Below, piece by piece: positions 47,417-59,557 of a DNA stretch of 64,000 nt (position 1 is its first letter; each line of letters starts with the position of its first letter). This DNA is from Planctomycetes bacterium MalM25 (GTDB lineage Bacteria; Planctomycetota; Planctomycetia; Pirellulales; Lacipirellulaceae): NCBI GenBank assembly GCA_007745835.1, contig CP036424.1, forward strand, positions 1,945,001 to 2,009,000, given 5' to 3'. Position numbers and translations under genes: made by a program. Under the pieces are notes generated by a model. The model saw only the letters and a program-made list of their open reading frames with translations, was not told the DNA's origin and ran no database searches.

Positions 47417-49744
47417 TCAGTCTTGGTCGGTGGTTGCGGTAAGGTTCCATTCGCCGGGGGCGACGGTGAACACGAGGTAGTCGTCGTTCTCTCCGAAGCA
47501 GCGCACGCCCTCGATGCCTCCTAGGGGTTCGCCGTCTAACCAGACCGCATGCTGGTTAGCAGAGACACGGCTCACGCGTCCGATCGACTTGGGGATCCCT
47601 ACGCGGGCCACGGTTCCAACCGGCGATGACAGTTCAAGCGAGAAAGTCCCCTCGCCAAGGTTCATGCGAACCGCAATCTCGCCCTGGACGCTCGGAACGA
47701 GCTGCTCGACCGAAGTGAGATCGAGCAGTCGGGGGAAGACGTGATAGGACTCCCAACCTGGGGAGTCCGGGGCCAAGCCGGCGACGTACTTGGACAAGAT
47801 GTAGTTCGGCGCGTTCCAGGCGTGGTTGTAAGTCCCGCCGTCGCGGACCCCGAGGTACTCATCGAGGGTGGTGCGTTCGTCGTTGTCGATCTGACTCTGG
47901 TAGCGTTCTCGCATCCGGCGCAAAGCCTCTTCGGGAGCTCCGGCGAGCACCATCGCCTCTTCGACGATCCATTCCATGTGGGGACTCGCCCCGCGCACCG
48001 GGATCAGCACCTCTTCCATGATACTGTTGTAATGGCTGGGGCGGGCCAGGCCCGCGAGGATCGCCAGAGCGTTGGCACGGTCGTCTTTGAACTCACCGCT
48101 CGTGTAGTATTTACCGTTCCAGTAGAGCTTGTCGAAGTTTGCGGAGATGGCTTCCAGTCGCTCCTCATACATGGTGAGGTCGCTGGAGTGGCCTAACTCG
48201 GTCGCCATTCGCTTCGCCGCCTGCAGGGCCAGCACGTACCAGCAAACCTGGGTCGGCGGAGGGTCGACCCCTTCGCCCCAGTCCGCCCAAGCCGTGCGGC
48301 CCTCACGCCAGGAGGGCATGCCGTTGGGCTCCATGCCCCAAAGCTGGAGGTACTCTCGTACCAAGGGGTAAGCGTAGGCCAGGGTCTCCGAATCTCCCGT
48401 GTTGTGGTAGTAACGCCAGATGCCTTGGTCGATGAACTGAAGGCTTTGCATCGGCAGCTCGTCGATGAGCCCGGGGGCAAGGCCCGCGATGATACCGTCT
48501 TCGCTGTATCCGACCGTCGTCCGGATCGCTTTCTTGAGTAATTGCCGGCCCGCGTCGTCCAGGGTGTAGAAAACGGGCCCGCACTGATCAGCCACATCAC
48601 CAATCCAAAGACCACGTTCGCGGTCCGGGCAGTCCATGTAGCCGTCGCGGGCGCACACATACAGAGTGTTGCGAGCCATCCACCACAGTCTCGTCAGCGC
48701 GGGATCGCTGCAAGCAAACTTGCCTTTCATCTCCCCCACGCCGGTCCATCGGTACTTGAGGGCGTTGACGACAACGCCCTTGGGGATCTGGTACTCCACG
48801 TAGTGCCCGTTCACCCAGGCGTACGACTCGAACGCCTGGCTTCCGGAGCGTGTTCGGTACGTGGTTGATATCCGATTGACTCGGTTGTCGAGACGCACGC
48901 GGATCGACTTCCCCGGGGGGGAGACCACTTTGAAGTAAGGAGTCACCTGCTGATTGAAGGGGAGCTTGCACCGGATCACGGAGCCGTCACTGGTGAATGG
49001 GAATTTGCTCTCCGGGTAGTCCTCGTAGTTCACGAGACCGCGATCGTTTAGGTGCGGTACGTAGTTCAGCTCCAGCTCATTCCAAGGGCTGGCCGGCGGG
49101 CATCCTTTCTCGACGGCGTCTTGCCATGAGCTGTCGTCGTAGCCCGGCGTGTACCAAGCCGAGTCGGTCCAATCCCCGAGCGACTTCCTGGCGTCGTACT
49201 TGATGTTGTACTGCGGGATCTGTCGGTCGTTGCCGCCGCCCCCACTTGCCGGGTCGTAGGCTGGGTGGTGCTTCACTTTCCAGCTCCGGTCGGTCTTCAG
49301 CATCGTGTCGCCCAAGTCGGCTTGCAGCACGAGTCCACCTTGCCCACTGTCGGCGTGGGCTTTGCGTGTCCTGCCGAAGTGCCAAACGAGCAGAGCGATG
49401 GTGTTGTCGCCCTCTTGCAGATAGGGGGCGAGGTCGACTTGTTCATAGAAGGTGTTCCCCTTCCTCGGTCCCCGAGCGATGCCCCCCTCGAACAGAACCT
49501 GTTCCCCGTTCACCCACAGCCAGTATTTGCTATCGACGGCGATCCTGGCGATCGCTTGCTCTGGGGCCTTGGTGACATGGAACTCCTTGCGGAAAGCCAT
49601 CCAGGTATTGGCGGGGCCGGCCTGTTCTTGCCAGATCCACTGCGTGTTCCACTCCCCTGGCTCATCGCCAGCTAGGGGAGGCGATGCCGGGGCCAGAGCT
49701 ACCAGAGTCAAGACGAGTACGTGTATTCTGAAGACCGGAAGCAT
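47417..49744 (-). CDS. GH78 alpha-L-rhamnosidase
   Basis: A 775-aa exported glycoside hydrolase. Signal peptide about 1-25, then an N-terminal beta-domain ([36 protein letters not shown]), a second beta-domain, and the (alpha/alpha)6 catalytic barrel. The catalytic part shows [20 protein letters not shown], matching the GH78 DCPxRE motif with its catalytic Glu, followed by [20 protein letters not shown] and a [17 protein letters not shown]-type segment near residue 660. A C-terminal beta-sandwich closes it. It would release terminal alpha-linked rhamnose. Encoded just upstream of the sulfatase, so both probably act on one polymer. The length fits the family. Confidence 0.9.
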   Translation of the reverse strand: MLPVFRIHVLVLTLVALAPASPPLAGDEPGEWNTQWIWQEQAGPANTWMAFRKEFHVTKAPEQAIARIAVDSKYWLWVNGEQVLFEGGIARGPRKGNTFYEQVDLAPYLQEGDNTIALLVWHFGRTRKAHADSGQGGLVLQADLGDTMLKTDRSWKVKHHPAYDPASGGGGNDRQIPQYNIKYDARKSLGDWTDSAWYTPGYDDSSWQDAVEKGCPPASPWNELELNYVPHLNDRGLVNYEDYPESKFPFTSDGSVIRCKLPFNQQVTPYFKVVSPPGKSIRVRLDNRVNRISTTYRTRSGSQAFESYAWVNGHYVEYQIPKGVVVNALKYRWTGVGEMKGKFACSDPALTRLWWMARNTLYVCARDGYMDCPDRERGLWIGDVADQCGPVFYTLDDAGRQLLKKAIRTTVGYSEDGIIAGLAPGLIDELPMQSLQFIDQGIWRYYHNTGDSETLAYAYPLVREYLQLWGMEPNGMPSWREGRTAWADWGEGVDPPPTQVCWYVLALQAAKRMATELGHSSDLTMYEERLEAISANFDKLYWNGKYYTSGEFKDDRANALAILAGLARPSHYNSIMEEVLIPVRGASPHMEWIVEEAMVLAGAPEEALRRMRERYQSQIDNDERTTLDEYLGVRDGGTYNHAWNAPNYILSKYVAGLAPDSPGWESYHVFPRLLDLTSVEQLVPSVQGEIAVRMNLGEGTFSLELSSPVGTVARVGIPKSIGRVSRVSANQHAVWLDGEPLGGIEGVRCFGENDDYLVFTVAPGEWNLTATTDQD

Positions 49745-49991
49745 CGTTCTTTTACTAGGAGAGGATTGCTAGGCGAAGCGTGATGGCCAAAAGAATTCAC
49801 GCACAACGAGGCGGTCGGATACGAGTGGAGCTGTGGCAAGTCGCCTAACACCATCGCCTACGACGTAAAGTGCCGTGCGCTAGGAGGAAAGCAGCCGCTA
49901 GGCTGACGAAGCCGGCGGTGTCGTAATAGTTCATCAGATTCTATCGAATACATATGGTCTCGCCTCATCATGCTAGTCGGCGCAGCTGGAT

Positions 49992-51428
49992 TCAGGACAG
50001 GATCGCCTTTACCACGCGGGCTTCTTCGACGCCTGTCAGCCGCTGGTCGAGCCCGAGGTGGGGGTACGTCAGGCGTTCGTGATCGATCCCGAGCAGGTGA
50101 AGGATTGTCGCATTGAGATCGCGGACGTGGACCGGGTCTTCGGCGATGTTGTAGCAGAACTCGTCGGTGGCCCCGTGTGTCACACCCCCTTTGACTCCTC
50201 CGCCCGCCATCCAAACTGTGAAACAACGCGGATGGTGATCGCGACCGTAGTTCGCGTTGGTCAGTTTCCCCTGGCAGAACGTTGTTCGTCCGAATTCACC
50301 GCCGAAGACAACCAGCGTATCCTCAAGCAGGCCGTGGTCCTTAAGGTCCTTCAGCAACGCTGCCGCGGGCTGATCGACGTCTCGGGCCTGGGCGCGAAGT
50401 TTATCCGGCAATCCGCGGTGATGGTCCCACCCCCTATGGAAGAGCTGTACAAAGCGGACATCGCGTTCGACCATCCGCCGTGCCAGCAGGCAATTCCTCG
50501 CAAATGAACCCTTCTTGCGTGACTCCGGGCCATATAGCTTGAATACATGCTCCGGTTCGTTCGACAGGTCTGTCAGCTCAGGCACCGAAGCCTGCATCCG
50601 GAAAGCCATCTCTTGCTGGGCTATCGTCGTCTGGATCTCGGGGTCCCCCACCTCCCGGGCGTGCTGGGTATTTAGCTCCGATACTAGGTCAAGCATCTCA
50701 CGCCGCCCGAATCTCGAGACACCCTCGGGATTAGTAAGGTAGAGGACCGGGTCGCCGGAAGGCTGGAACGACACACCCTGGTGCTTCGAGGGCAAGAACC
50801 CGGCGCCCCAAAGTCGGCTGTAGAGCGCTTGGACGTTGTCGGTGTCGCCGCTCCAGAAGGCCGAGCTCAACACAATGAAGTCGGGCAGATTCTCGTTCAT
50901 CCGACCTAAGCCGTAACTCAGCCACGATCCGATACTCGCCCGGCCGGGGATCTGCGAGCCAGTGCAGAAGAGTGTCTTGCCGGGGTCGTGGTTGATCGCT
51001 TCGGTGTGCATTGAGCGTATCAAGCAGAGGTCGTCCGCGACCTCTCCGAGGTGCGGCAGCAACTCGCTCATCTCGACGCCTGACTCACCGCGGCGATCAA
51101 ACTTGAAGCACGACGGCGCGATTAGCTGCTCCTTGCCTCGTGTCATTGCGGTGACGCGCTGGCCTTTGCTAACGCTCGGCGGCAACGGCTCGCGGAATCG
51201 CGCGAGGAGTGCGGGCTTTGGGTCGAAGAGATCGAGTTGGCTCGGCGCACCGGCCATGAACAGGAAGATGACCCGCTTCGCGCTGGCCGGGAAGTGGAGC
51301 CCGTCGATGTGGCTCGCCCGCCCGTGATTGGCGAATAACGATCCGATGGCCGTTGCTCCGAGGCCCATGGCTCCGGTCCGCAGGAACTGGCGTCGGTTCA
51401 CTCTGTCAGCTGGCGTTGTATGGTGCAT
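49992..51428 (-). CDS. DUF1501 family protein with Tat signal
   Basis: A 478-aa protein starting ATG 51428 (frame open to 51464). The N-terminus [19 protein letters not shown] is a twin-arginine signal. The body has [40 protein letters not shown], and the C-terminal [33 protein letters not shown] and [13 protein letters not shown]1501 proteins have an alkaline-phosphatase/sulfatase-like fold; their role is unknown. In Planctomycetota they are nearly always next to a cytochrome-DUF1549-DUF1553 gene, as here, 13 bases apart. Within this locus a role in polymer degradation at the cell surface is conceivable. Confidence 0.92.
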   Translation of the reverse strand: MHHTTPADRVNRRQFLRTGAMGLGATAIGSLFANHGRASHIDGLHFPASAKRVIFLFMAGAPSQLDLFDPKPALLARFREPLPPSVSKGQRVTAMTRGKEQLIAPSCFKFDRRGESGVEMSELLPHLGEVADDLCLIRSMHTEAINHDPGKTLFCTGSQIPGRASIGSWLSYGLGRMNENLPDFIVLSSAFWSGDTDNVQALYSRLWGAGFLPSKHQGVSFQPSGDPVLYLTNPEGVSRFGRREMLDLVSELNTQHAREVGDPEIQTTIAQQEMAFRMQASVPELTDLSNEPEHVFKLYGPESRKKGSFARNCLLARRMVERDVRFVQLFHRGWDHHRGLPDKLRAQARDVDQPAAALLKDLKDHGLLEDTLVVFGGEFGRTTFCQGKLTNANYGRDHHPRCFTVWMAGGGVKGGVTHGATDEFCYNIAEDPVHVRDLNATILHLLGIDHERLTYPHLGLDQRLTGVEEARVVKAILS

Positions 51429-51441
51429 CGCGGTCTGTGCC

Positions 51442-53790
51442 TCACGGGCGAGAGCGGGTCTCATCGAGGTTCAGGAGCGAGTGGGCGATTAACGCCCAGG
51501 CGGCTTGCTCGCCGGCGTCCGTTGAGCCGTCGCCACCTACGAACGCTCGGGCGGCATCGGGGTCGTTGCGGTAGAGCGTTCGGAACGAAACGAGTGAGTC
51601 ACGCAGCTTGGCCAGCTCGTGCCTGCCAATCTTGCGTGCTGTGACCCGCTCAACGAGCCGATCCAGTCGTTGGGCATCGTCCATCGTCGGGTCGGCAAGC
51701 ACAGCAGCCGCCATTGCCAGCGCGGCCTCGATTTGCTGGGGCTCGTTCATGAGCACAAGCGCTTGTAGGGGCGTGTTGGTGCGTTCGCGACGGGCGATGC
51801 AGCCCTCTCGGGTTGGCGCGTCAAAGATCGAGAACTGTGGCGGTGGTATCGAGCGACGCCAGAACGTATAGAGGCTTCGCCGATGGGCTCGCTCTCCACG
51901 GTCTGCCTTGTAGACACGCGGATAGCTAGTTGGCATGGTGACGGTCTCCCATAAGCCCGCGGGTTGCGGCGGCATGACGCTCGCGCCGTCGTTCCTGAAC
52001 GACAGCAATCCGGCGAGGGCAAGCGCCTGGTCTCTGATTACCTCCGCGTCGAGACGGAACCGCGATCCCCGTGAAAGCAATCGATTCTCGGGGTCGTTGC
52101 GGTAGGCCGACGGTGTCGTGTGAGAAGTCTGGCGGTAGGTCTGTGACAACACAATCTCGCGGACTAGGCTTTTCACCCTCCAGCCGTACTCAACGAACCG
52201 CGTGGCGAGGTAGTCGAGCAGCTCAGGATGGCTGGGGGGATCGCCTTGAGCCCCGAAGTCCTCGGAAGTCTTCACAAGCCCAACTCCCATAAACTGTTGC
52301 CAGAATCGATTGACGGCCACCCTCGCAGTGAGAGGGTGCGTCGGATCAACGAGCCACTCAGCCAGATCGCGGCGTGTCTTAAGGCCCCCCGTTGCTTTGA
52401 GCTCAGGCAGAAATGAAGGCGTTCCGCGCTCGACCCGCTCTCCCGGCTGGTCGTAGGCGCCTCGTATAAGCACGTGTGCTGGACGTTGCTTGACTCGCTC
52501 CTTCATGATCAGCGCGGCTGGAACCCCTCTTCTAACAGAGGCCAGCTCGTCTTGAAGGGACTCGATCCGCCCCCGCAACCGATCCGGGACAACCGGGGCA
52601 GCATCGGCAACCTTCGACACAGGCTGCGAGGCGTCGATCTCCGCTCGGGACGCCTCGATCTCGCCGGTGAGTCTCTCGATCTCCGCCTGCTGGGAGCGGT
52701 TGGGCAATTCGAGGTACGGGGAATGGAGACCGCGGAGGAAGTCCGATCCCTTCCTGTGGCCGGTTTCTGATTCGCCGTCGAGGTTGTTGAAGAAGCCGTA
52801 GAGTTGATAAAAGTCTTTCTGTGAGATCGGGTCGTACTTATGATCGTGGCAGACAGCACACTCGAGCGTGAGACCCAGCATCGCCGTGCCGAATGCAGAT
52901 ACCCGATCGATCACGTTGCGGTTGAAGCTCTCCTCGGGCAGCGCAGTTCCGACGTCGATGACGAGGTGAAGACGATTGAAACCCGAAGCGATCAGCTGGT
53001 CCGTCGTTGGATGGTCGTACAGGTCGCCCGCGAGTTGCCACGAGACAAAATCCTCGTACGGCAGGTCTTCGTTGAATGCCCGAATCACCCAGTCGCGGTA
53101 GGGCGCCATCTGGCGGTAGTGGTCGTGGTGCAGGCCGTTCGTATCGGCGTACCGAACGAGGTCGAGCCAGTATCTAGCCATATGCTCGCCGTAGCGGTCG
53201 CTAGCGAGCAAGCGATCGACTAGCCGAGCGTATGCGCCGGGGGCATCGTCGTGAACGAACCCGGCGACCTCTTTAGGATTCGGCGGTAATCCCGTCAGGT
53301 CAAGCGTCACTCTCCGGATGAGCGTCCGCCGATCAGCCTTAGGGCTTGGGCAAAGCCCTTCGGCCCGGTGGCGAGATGCGACGAACTGGTCGATCGGGGT
53401 GGACGCCCAGGCGTCGTCTCCTTCCGGAATCTCTTGGACCACAAGCGGCTGAAAAGACCAGTGCTGCTCGTAGGGGGCCCCGTCATCGATCCATGCTTTT
53501 ATCGACGCGGCTTGCTCCGCGGTGATCGCCTTGTGCGATTCAAGCGGTGGCATGCGGTAGCCTTCTTCGTCCGACTCGATCCGCAGCACAACCTCGCCGA
53601 GGTCGATCTCATGTGGCACGTCCAGCCGGACGCCCGCCTCGCGTGTTTGGGCGTCTGGGCCATGGCAGTGGAAACACTTATCCGACAAGATCGGCCGGAT
53701 GTCGCGGCCGTACCGCGGCGCTCCCTCGGCGACGGCAGTCAGAGCCACTATGGCAGTGGCTATCGGCAGCATGAAGCGCGCCAACGTCAT
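51442..53790 (-). CDS. Planctomycete cytochrome C/DUF1549/DUF1553 protein
   Basis: A 782-aa exported protein, start ATG 53790 (frame open to 53829). After a signal peptide (about 1-22) there is a PSCyt1 domain with a single heme site CFHCH in [20 protein letters not shown]. Next is DUF1549 ([52 protein letters not shown]), a coiled-coil middle (about 370-420), and DUF1553 ([51 protein letters not shown]). Function unknown; the heme suggests electron transfer. It is translated just ahead of the DUF1501 gene and the two form the standard pair. Confidence 0.93.
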   Translation of the reverse strand: MTLARFMLPIATAIVALTAVAEGAPRYGRDIRPILSDKCFHCHGPDAQTREAGVRLDVPHEIDLGEVVLRIESDEEGYRMPPLESHKAITAEQAASIKAWIDDGAPYEQHWSFQPLVVQEIPEGDDAWASTPIDQFVASRHRAEGLCPSPKADRRTLIRRVTLDLTGLPPNPKEVAGFVHDDAPGAYARLVDRLLASDRYGEHMARYWLDLVRYADTNGLHHDHYRQMAPYRDWVIRAFNEDLPYEDFVSWQLAGDLYDHPTTDQLIASGFNRLHLVIDVGTALPEESFNRNVIDRVSAFGTAMLGLTLECAVCHDHKYDPISQKDFYQLYGFFNNLDGESETGHRKGSDFLRGLHSPYLELPNRSQQAEIERLTGEIEASRAEIDASQPVSKVADAAPVVPDRLRGRIESLQDELASVRRGVPAALIMKERVKQRPAHVLIRGAYDQPGERVERGTPSFLPELKATGGLKTRRDLAEWLVDPTHPLTARVAVNRFWQQFMGVGLVKTSEDFGAQGDPPSHPELLDYLATRFVEYGWRVKSLVREIVLSQTYRQTSHTTPSAYRNDPENRLLSRGSRFRLDAEVIRDQALALAGLLSFRNDGASVMPPQPAGLWETVTMPTSYPRVYKADRGERAHRRSLYTFWRRSIPPPQFSIFDAPTREGCIARRERTNTPLQALVLMNEPQQIEAALAMAAAVLADPTMDDAQRLDRLVERVTARKIGRHELAKLRDSLVSFRTLYRNDPDAARAFVGGDGSTDAGEQAAWALIAHSLLNLDETRSRP

Positions 53791-54465
53791 GCCAACAGTC
53801 TCTGGATCAATGTCGGACTCAGTTAGCATATCGCACGACTTACTCTTTTACGAAGGCTCGACCATGGCGCCTTCCTGTCGAGCATGAGATTGTCGAATAC
53901 TGAAACTGGCTTGTACACACGATCTGTCTTGTCCGCTGCGCTTGATAGTCACGCCATCCAGGGGACTCGCCGTCGGTACCCAATTGTCTAGGTCGCTCGC
54001 CACGGAGCTTCCTTCAGATGCTCGCTCACCTAGGCTTTGTACGCTGCCGCCGAGGTGGCCACCATTATTCCTAGAGCGGACGCCGCGGCAGCTAGCAGCC
54101 TCTTCGTCGCCCTGCCTAGTCCCAGTCAAGGTGTTCGGATCTTAGTTGGGCCTTTGAGCAAGCGATCGCAGTGATTGCACGGGCTTGCGTTGGGTCAATA
54201 TTGCCTACGTAGATACGCAGTGCGGATTGGAAAGTGGACAAGGTTTCTGCTTGGAATCTGCCGCTTTCTTTGATCATTATTTGAGACGACTGACAACTTA
54301 AGGGCGGTGCCCATTCTGAAGCTAGCGGCAGTCTGATCGCCGAGGTAGAGTGCGTGAGACTTGCAGCTTGCATGTCGTGATCAGCCTGGGATTTTAGGGT
54401 GCCGCCGATTCCTTGAGTGCGGTATCCGTTGCCCAACGTTGTTAGCGTCCCTGAACACTCGCTGA
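53791..54465. other. Divergent intergenic region in the polysaccharide locus
   Basis: This stretch of 675 bases separates minus- and plus-strand gene blocks and must carry promoters for both the cytochrome/DUF1549 gene and the sulfatase gene. It is A/T-richer than the core gaps. Short frames occur (for instance 54116-54484 minus) but none has recognisable protein sequence. No RNA gene, repeat or regulator site was recognised. Confidence 0.4.
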
Positions 54466-55917
54466 ATGACATCGATGCCCTCATCCTATGACGACTCGAT
54501 CAGCCGATGCATCTGCATGACTGCCGTTGCACTGTTTGTTGCAATGTCAGGCTGGTCTCTCGCCGATTCGCCAAGCCGCCCGAACATCGTTCTCATCGTG
54601 GCTGACGATCTGGGTATCAATCAACTAGGCGCTTACGGGGGAAGGTTGATCAAGACCCCCAACTTGGATCAATTGGCGGCGGGGGGAGTCCGTTTCACAC
54701 AGGCTTACTCGGGCAATACGGTATGCTCTCCTTCTAGGATTTCGCTGCTCACAGGCCGCGATAGTCGGCTCATGAAGGATAACTCTAACGCGGCTCGGCT
54801 CGAACAGACCGACGTAACCGTTGCCCACGTGTTGAAGCAGGCCGGGTACTCAACCGCACTCTTTGGGAAATACTCAGTCGGATACGAGATCGGTCTTACC
54901 GACCCCCTGGCGATCGGCTTCGACACGTGGTTTGGCATGTTTGGGATACTGGAGGGCCACCGGCAGTACCCTTGGCTTCTCTGGGAGGATGGACGCAAAG
55001 TTCGCATCAGGGAGAACGAAGGTGGTAAGAAGGGGGTCTACGCACAAGAGCTTTTCACACAGAAAGCGATCGACTACATCTGTCAGCCGCACACGGATCC
55101 TTATTTCGTGTTGCTGGCGTACTCCTCTCCTCACGCCGAGCTCGCGGCGCCGGCCGAGTATTGCGAACCTTACCAGGAAAGCCTCGCCGGCGAACCTTAC
55201 CTCGGGATGACCCCAAGTGGGCCGAGCGATAAGTACGCACGTTATTACCCTGAGCCCATCGAGAAACCGCAGGCTACGCTCGCCGGTATGGTGGCTGCCT
55301 TGGATGACTACGTGGGTAGAGTGGTTGATGCGCTCGAGGCCAAGGGCGATGTAAGGAACACGCTGATCCTCTTCACGTCTGACAACGGTCCGCACCAGGA
55401 GGGAGGAGGTGATCCCGATTTCTTCAAGGCCGCCGCTCCCTATCGTGGCATGAAGCGTGATCTTTACGACGGCGGTATCCACGTCCCAATGATCGCGCAT
55501 TGGCCCGCGTCGATCACCGAAGGCCGCGTTGAAGAGACGCCCTGGTGCTTCGCCGATGTGCTACCGACGATTGCGGACCTGTCCGAGGTTCCTCTCCACA
55601 CCGTCCCGCGTCTGGAGTCGAACGGAGTGAGCATCCGCTCTTTGCTGCAGGACGACGCTGTAGACCTGCCAGAACGGACCTTGTACTGGGAGTTCGTCGA
55701 GCAAGCCGGCGATCCCAACTCGGGTGTCATGGGCAAGGTTTCCCAGGCGGCTCGTCGTGGGGCTTGGAAGGCGGTCCGCATCGGCCGCGAAGATCCGGTC
55801 GAGGTCTATGACATAGAGAACGATCCCGGCGAGACCTCGGAGGTGAGCGACTCCTATCCCGAGGTCCGCGATTACTTCATCGACTTCTTCTCGAACCCGA
55901 AAGACTCTCAAGAATAG
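54466..55917 (+). CDS. Type I (formylglycine) sulfatase
   Basis: A 483-aa exported sulfatase. The hydrophobic signal begins at about residue 18 (MTAVALFVAMSGWSLA), so ATG 54517 may be the true start. Motifs: NIVLIVADDLGINQLGAYGG, the formylglycine site NTVCSPSRISLLTG (Cys87), ALFGKYSVGYE (Lys), VLLAYSSPHAEL (His), ILFTSDNGPHQEGGG and the C-terminal VYDIENDPGETSEVSDSYPE. Length is normal. It is the only intact plus-strand gene of the degradation locus downstream of the insertion sequence and ends 31 bases before the convergent rhamnosidase gene. Sequence differs strongly from the other sulfatase, so different sulfate positions are likely targets (inference). Confidence 0.93.
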   Translation: MTSMPSSYDDSISRCICMTAVALFVAMSGWSLADSPSRPNIVLIVADDLGINQLGAYGGRLIKTPNLDQLAAGGVRFTQAYSGNTVCSPSRISLLTGRDSRLMKDNSNAARLEQTDVTVAHVLKQAGYSTALFGKYSVGYEIGLTDPLAIGFDTWFGMFGILEGHRQYPWLLWEDGRKVRIRENEGGKKGVYAQELFTQKAIDYICQPHTDPYFVLLAYSSPHAELAAPAEYCEPYQESLAGEPYLGMTPSGPSDKYARYYPEPIEKPQATLAGMVAALDDYVGRVVDALEAKGDVRNTLILFTSDNGPHQEGGGDPDFFKAAAPYRGMKRDLYDGGIHVPMIAHWPASITEGRVEETPWCFADVLPTIADLSEVPLHTVPRLESNGVSIRSLLQDDAVDLPERTLYWEFVEQAGDPNSGVMGKVSQAARRGAWKAVRIGREDPVEVYDIENDPGETSEVSDSYPEVRDYFIDFFSNPKDSQE

Positions 55918-55948
55918 CGGCCCGTCAGGCGGATTGAGTCGGCTTAGG

Positions 55949-58900
55949 TCACGGCCCGGCGGGTAGGTCGACAACCTTCGCGACACGAAGGCTTACCGGG
56001 CCCTTGATCCCGGAGCACGTCAACGCCGAATCGGCATCGGGTGGATGGATCGTCCACGTCTTACGCCCGCCAACAGGTTGGATCGCGTCGTAGACCAAGC
56101 GGTTATGCCAGGTGTTGGTTACCTCCACGCTGATTTCAAGATTTTCCTCCTTTGCGTAGGGGGTGATGTCAACTCGAAAGGGGGGGGCCCATAGCGTTGC
56201 CACTTCCGCCCCGTTGACGCTTACGGTTGCGATATCACCAACACGCCCCAGATCAAGCCACAGTCGCTCATCTTCCGCAAGCGACGGAGCTGCCCGATTC
56301 ATCTTGTAAATTGCACTACCCGAGAAGTGCCTCACCGCTTCGTGAGGTAGATCGGACCAGGGCTGAATCTTATCCAGAAAGAGACGGTCAGGAACGCCCC
56401 ATCCTGGCGGGAACGACAACTCCCAATCTTCCTCCAAGCCAATGGTCTTCGTTCCAGAGATGGAGAGCACCAACGCCTCGCGATTCTTGCGACCGAAGCG
56501 ATAGATCCCGTCATTCCAAGCTATATACCGCTTGCCATCAGGCAGCATGCAGCCAACCAGTGGGGGCGGGTCGATCCAGGGCTGAATCGGCTCGTGCTGA
56601 GACAACCCGAAGTGAGGAAACGGCTTGCCTGTATCGACGCGGCTCGTATCCGTTGAGTCCACCAACACTTTGCCATTGAAGGAGAACGATGTGTAGGCTG
56701 GGCTAGCAGGTTCGTGATGAAAGACCACGAAGGTGGATCCGGCAGCGGGCAGTTGCATCGCCACGGTGGTTCCATGCTCTCCCTGCCAGTAAACCGCAGC
56801 ACGCCGAACCTGTCCCGTCATTGGGTCCCAGAATTCGGGACTCCCCTTGGCGCGAAAGCGAAGATTCGCGTCCAGCGACCCCAGGCGATCTGCAGCAACG
56901 AAGTAAATCTGAGTACTGCCAACATCGCGATGGTTCCAAACAGCCGATCGGGCTCCCGCCACATCAGGCTGAATCCCCAAGTCAACAAGAGTCGTCCGAA
57001 GGTCGCCCCCCCAAAGAAGAGTCCCGCTGCCTATCGCACGCCTGCCCGATTCCTTGGGATGCGGGCCCCAAAGCTCATTGACCAGAGCGTCGAAAGTCAA
57101 GTTCGCGTGCGAAGATCTGCTCAACGATGGATTCGATTCTGGCGGGACGCCAATGACGGTAGCGCCGGCGTGGAGCAACCGCTTAATCGCCTCTAGCGTA
57201 TCGGGCGTTAGCCGACGGCATTGCTCCGGAGCCAGCCAAAGCACACGCCACGCCGTCCCTTCAGGAACCCGAAGCAGCCCCTTGCTCACGGTGATCCTAT
57301 GCTTGAGCGCGTCGGCGTTAAGATAGTCATACCGATAGCCCGTGGGAAACGCGGTGTCTTGCCGCGGTTTATGATCGAGGTCATCCCCCAAATACCAGAG
57401 CACATCGGCGACAGGCTGCCCTTGCTCGAGCATGAGCTGGCAGCGTGCAAGGTACTCGGTGAACAGCGGCATGTGCTTCCACCACGTCTGATTTCTCAAG
57501 AACGGCGACCCTATCGAGCTACCGAACGAGCTGCCCGGCGGGAGGTCGCTCGGGTTGTGCGTGTAGGTGTGAAACACAAGCTGTGTGACCCCTTGCGAAA
57601 ACGCGCGGTCAGCGAAGTTCTTCAGTGCGAACGGGTGATCCTTCCACCTGTTAGGGATGTTCGTGAACGCTTCGGCAGCTATCCGAGGTTTTCCGTAGAT
57701 GTGGGCTGCGGAGACGGTGGGTGCGATCGGCTTTGCCTCGAGGCCGCCGTAGTGGGGGTCGTTCGGCTGCCAGAACTCGCACATCGGGATGTCGGCACGC
57801 CCGAAATACTCCAGGATGTCTCCCGGAGAAACATCACCGAGCGCTGTCTCGAAGGAGACTCGCAGGCCCTGATCGCGTGATAGCTGCGCCATGCGCCCGA
57901 AGTAGTTCTCCACGAGCAGATCACTGATCGTGGCGCGCCAGTCCCGTAGGAAACGCTCCGAGGCATGGGGACTGTCGATCACCCAGCCTGCGAGTGCAGG
58001 CAGCCAGGGGCGGAGCCGATAGCCTTGTCGCTCCTCGAATGCTCGCTCCATAAGTGGAGTCCAGGTCTGCGTGTAGCATTCCCAGCTATCGATCAGCATC
58101 CCATGCAGCCGGCCACGATCTGCCGGCCCACCGGCACGAGTCACCCGGCCGAGGTATCCGGCGAAGTGCTGTTCGGCGCCCGCCGGCGAGAGCTTGTCGC
58201 ACTCAAAACCGGTTGCTTCTGGTGGGGCGGGCTTGTTCTTTACGCCTGTGTTGACGTGCCCAAATCGGACGATCGTCCAATCGCCGCTCGGGGCTTCCCA
58301 GGTGAGTCGACCTTGATCATCGACCCTTTCGCTGAGGTCGATGATGGAACTGCGTGAAACCCAGGCTTCCGGCGCCTGCTCGGGAGTGTCATTCCTCTTC
58401 AGACTTCGCAACGCAAACCCGGCCTGCCCACGCCAGTCGTGCATTCGTGCAGCCGATGAGAGCCTAAGGTAGGACAGATCGATCGGGTATTGGTTGTCGA
58501 AGAGTATCCGGTACCGAGAAGCCTTCGCGTCGGAGACCGCCAGGACCAACGGATACTCAGGTTGACGATCTTGCCAGGTGCCGCGCGGAACCGAGTGATT
58601 TGCTAAGTCTACCCACCCGCTTTCGGTTGCTGCTTGGACCAGGATACGCGTCTCCGGATCGAAGTTGCGACGAGCCATCAGCAACTCGACCGGCGGTAAC
58701 TCGATTGAGCGTATTGCCAAAGGGGTCGAGAACTCAAACTCGACCCAAACCGGCTCGTCAGCAGCTTCTAGACGAACCGACACGCCATCTTCTCTTGCAA
58801 GTAGTTCCCTCCAATTACCCGCTCGATTGCTTCGCACCTTAACGGGACTAAGCCAGTTGTTACGATCTCCCTCAGGAGTTGGAAAGGCCAGCACCGCGAT

Positions 58901-59425
58901 ATCGCGGTAGTCCCGCCAAGGCTCTTCACAAGGCTGAGGCGTATCGAGAGCTAGGAAAACTTGCTCTCCTCCGCTGACTACCGTACGACTTGAAATGACG
59001 TGACGCATCGCCTTATCGGGCGTGATCCAAGGACCGCCCGACATCGCCCAGCCCGGGCAGTTCTGCATCGTAAAGCGCAGTCCCAACCGGCGTGATTCAT
59101 TCGCCACGTGGTCGATCATCGCCTCCCACTGAGGACTCAGGCTCTGGATCTGAGGCGAGACGCCAGGCCACTTTCTGCCACGGCCATGGAACAACTGGAT
59201 GCCTTTCAGTCCGGCTGATGAAACTGCCTCGAGGTCGGCTGTCAACTTCTCCTTATTGACATTACCGCCGATCAGATGGAACCAGGTCTCGGGTCGATGC
59301 CTGTTTGGCGGCGTAATGAACTGCTTGACCAGGTCCTGGGCTGCCGCCATATCGATAAGCAAGAAGATGGTAAGCAGCGCCCAAGCAAAACTTGGCGAAA
59401 ACAGCATTCTGCGAAATTGGGGCAT
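55949..59425 (-). CDS. GH106-type alpha-L-rhamnosidase
   Basis: An 1158-aa exported enzyme, start ATG 59425 (frame open to 59500). Signal helix about 10-30 (SFAWALLTIFLLIDMAAAQ). The N-terminal region carries blocks typical of the GH106 group: FHLIGGNVNKEKLTADLEAV, LKGIQLFHG, FTMQNCPGWAMSGGPWITPD. The TIM-barrel part has GMLIDSWECYTQTWTPLME, RVSFETALGDVSPGDILEYF and AAEAFTNIPNRW, with several candidate catalytic Glu residues. A C-terminal galactose-binding-like domain (LWLDLGRVGDIATVSVNGAE) ends it. Known GH106 enzymes remove alpha-L-rhamnose from complex polymers. The superfamily is broad, so another linkage is possible. Confidence 0.85.
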   Translation of the reverse strand: MPQFRRMLFSPSFAWALLTIFLLIDMAAAQDLVKQFITPPNRHRPETWFHLIGGNVNKEKLTADLEAVSSAGLKGIQLFHGRGRKWPGVSPQIQSLSPQWEAMIDHVANESRRLGLRFTMQNCPGWAMSGGPWITPDKAMRHVISSRTVVSGGEQVFLALDTPQPCEEPWRDYRDIAVLAFPTPEGDRNNWLSPVKVRSNRAGNWRELLAREDGVSVRLEAADEPVWVEFEFSTPLAIRSIELPPVELLMARRNFDPETRILVQAATESGWVDLANHSVPRGTWQDRQPEYPLVLAVSDAKASRYRILFDNQYPIDLSYLRLSSAARMHDWRGQAGFALRSLKRNDTPEQAPEAWVSRSSIIDLSERVDDQGRLTWEAPSGDWTIVRFGHVNTGVKNKPAPPEATGFECDKLSPAGAEQHFAGYLGRVTRAGGPADRGRLHGMLIDSWECYTQTWTPLMERAFEERQGYRLRPWLPALAGWVIDSPHASERFLRDWRATISDLLVENYFGRMAQLSRDQGLRVSFETALGDVSPGDILEYFGRADIPMCEFWQPNDPHYGGLEAKPIAPTVSAAHIYGKPRIAAEAFTNIPNRWKDHPFALKNFADRAFSQGVTQLVFHTYTHNPSDLPPGSSFGSSIGSPFLRNQTWWKHMPLFTEYLARCQLMLEQGQPVADVLWYLGDDLDHKPRQDTAFPTGYRYDYLNADALKHRITVSKGLLRVPEGTAWRVLWLAPEQCRRLTPDTLEAIKRLLHAGATVIGVPPESNPSLSRSSHANLTFDALVNELWGPHPKESGRRAIGSGTLLWGGDLRTTLVDLGIQPDVAGARSAVWNHRDVGSTQIYFVAADRLGSLDANLRFRAKGSPEFWDPMTGQVRRAAVYWQGEHGTTVAMQLPAAGSTFVVFHHEPASPAYTSFSFNGKVLVDSTDTSRVDTGKPFPHFGLSQHEPIQPWIDPPPLVGCMLPDGKRYIAWNDGIYRFGRKNREALVLSISGTKTIGLEEDWELSFPPGWGVPDRLFLDKIQPWSDLPHEAVRHFSGSAIYKMNRAAPSLAEDERLWLDLGRVGDIATVSVNGAEVATLWAPPFRVDITPYAKEENLEISVEVTNTWHNRLVYDAIQPVGGRKTWTIHPPDADSALTCSGIKGPVSLRVAKVVDLPAGP

Positions 59426-59557
59426 TGTGCACCAGACACTATCGATACTGCAGAATGCAGATCGGGGGGGAATCAATAAGCTAGCCACCCGGCATAGCAT
59501 GCGATTAAGTGGCCAAAGACTGAGCGCAACGAAGCGAACGACTCTCTGGCCTCCCTC

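Noticed and set aside
54116-54484. 122-codon minus-strand frame in the divergent gap
   Set aside because: It overlaps the start of the sulfatase gene, and its translation is not recognisable protein sequence.
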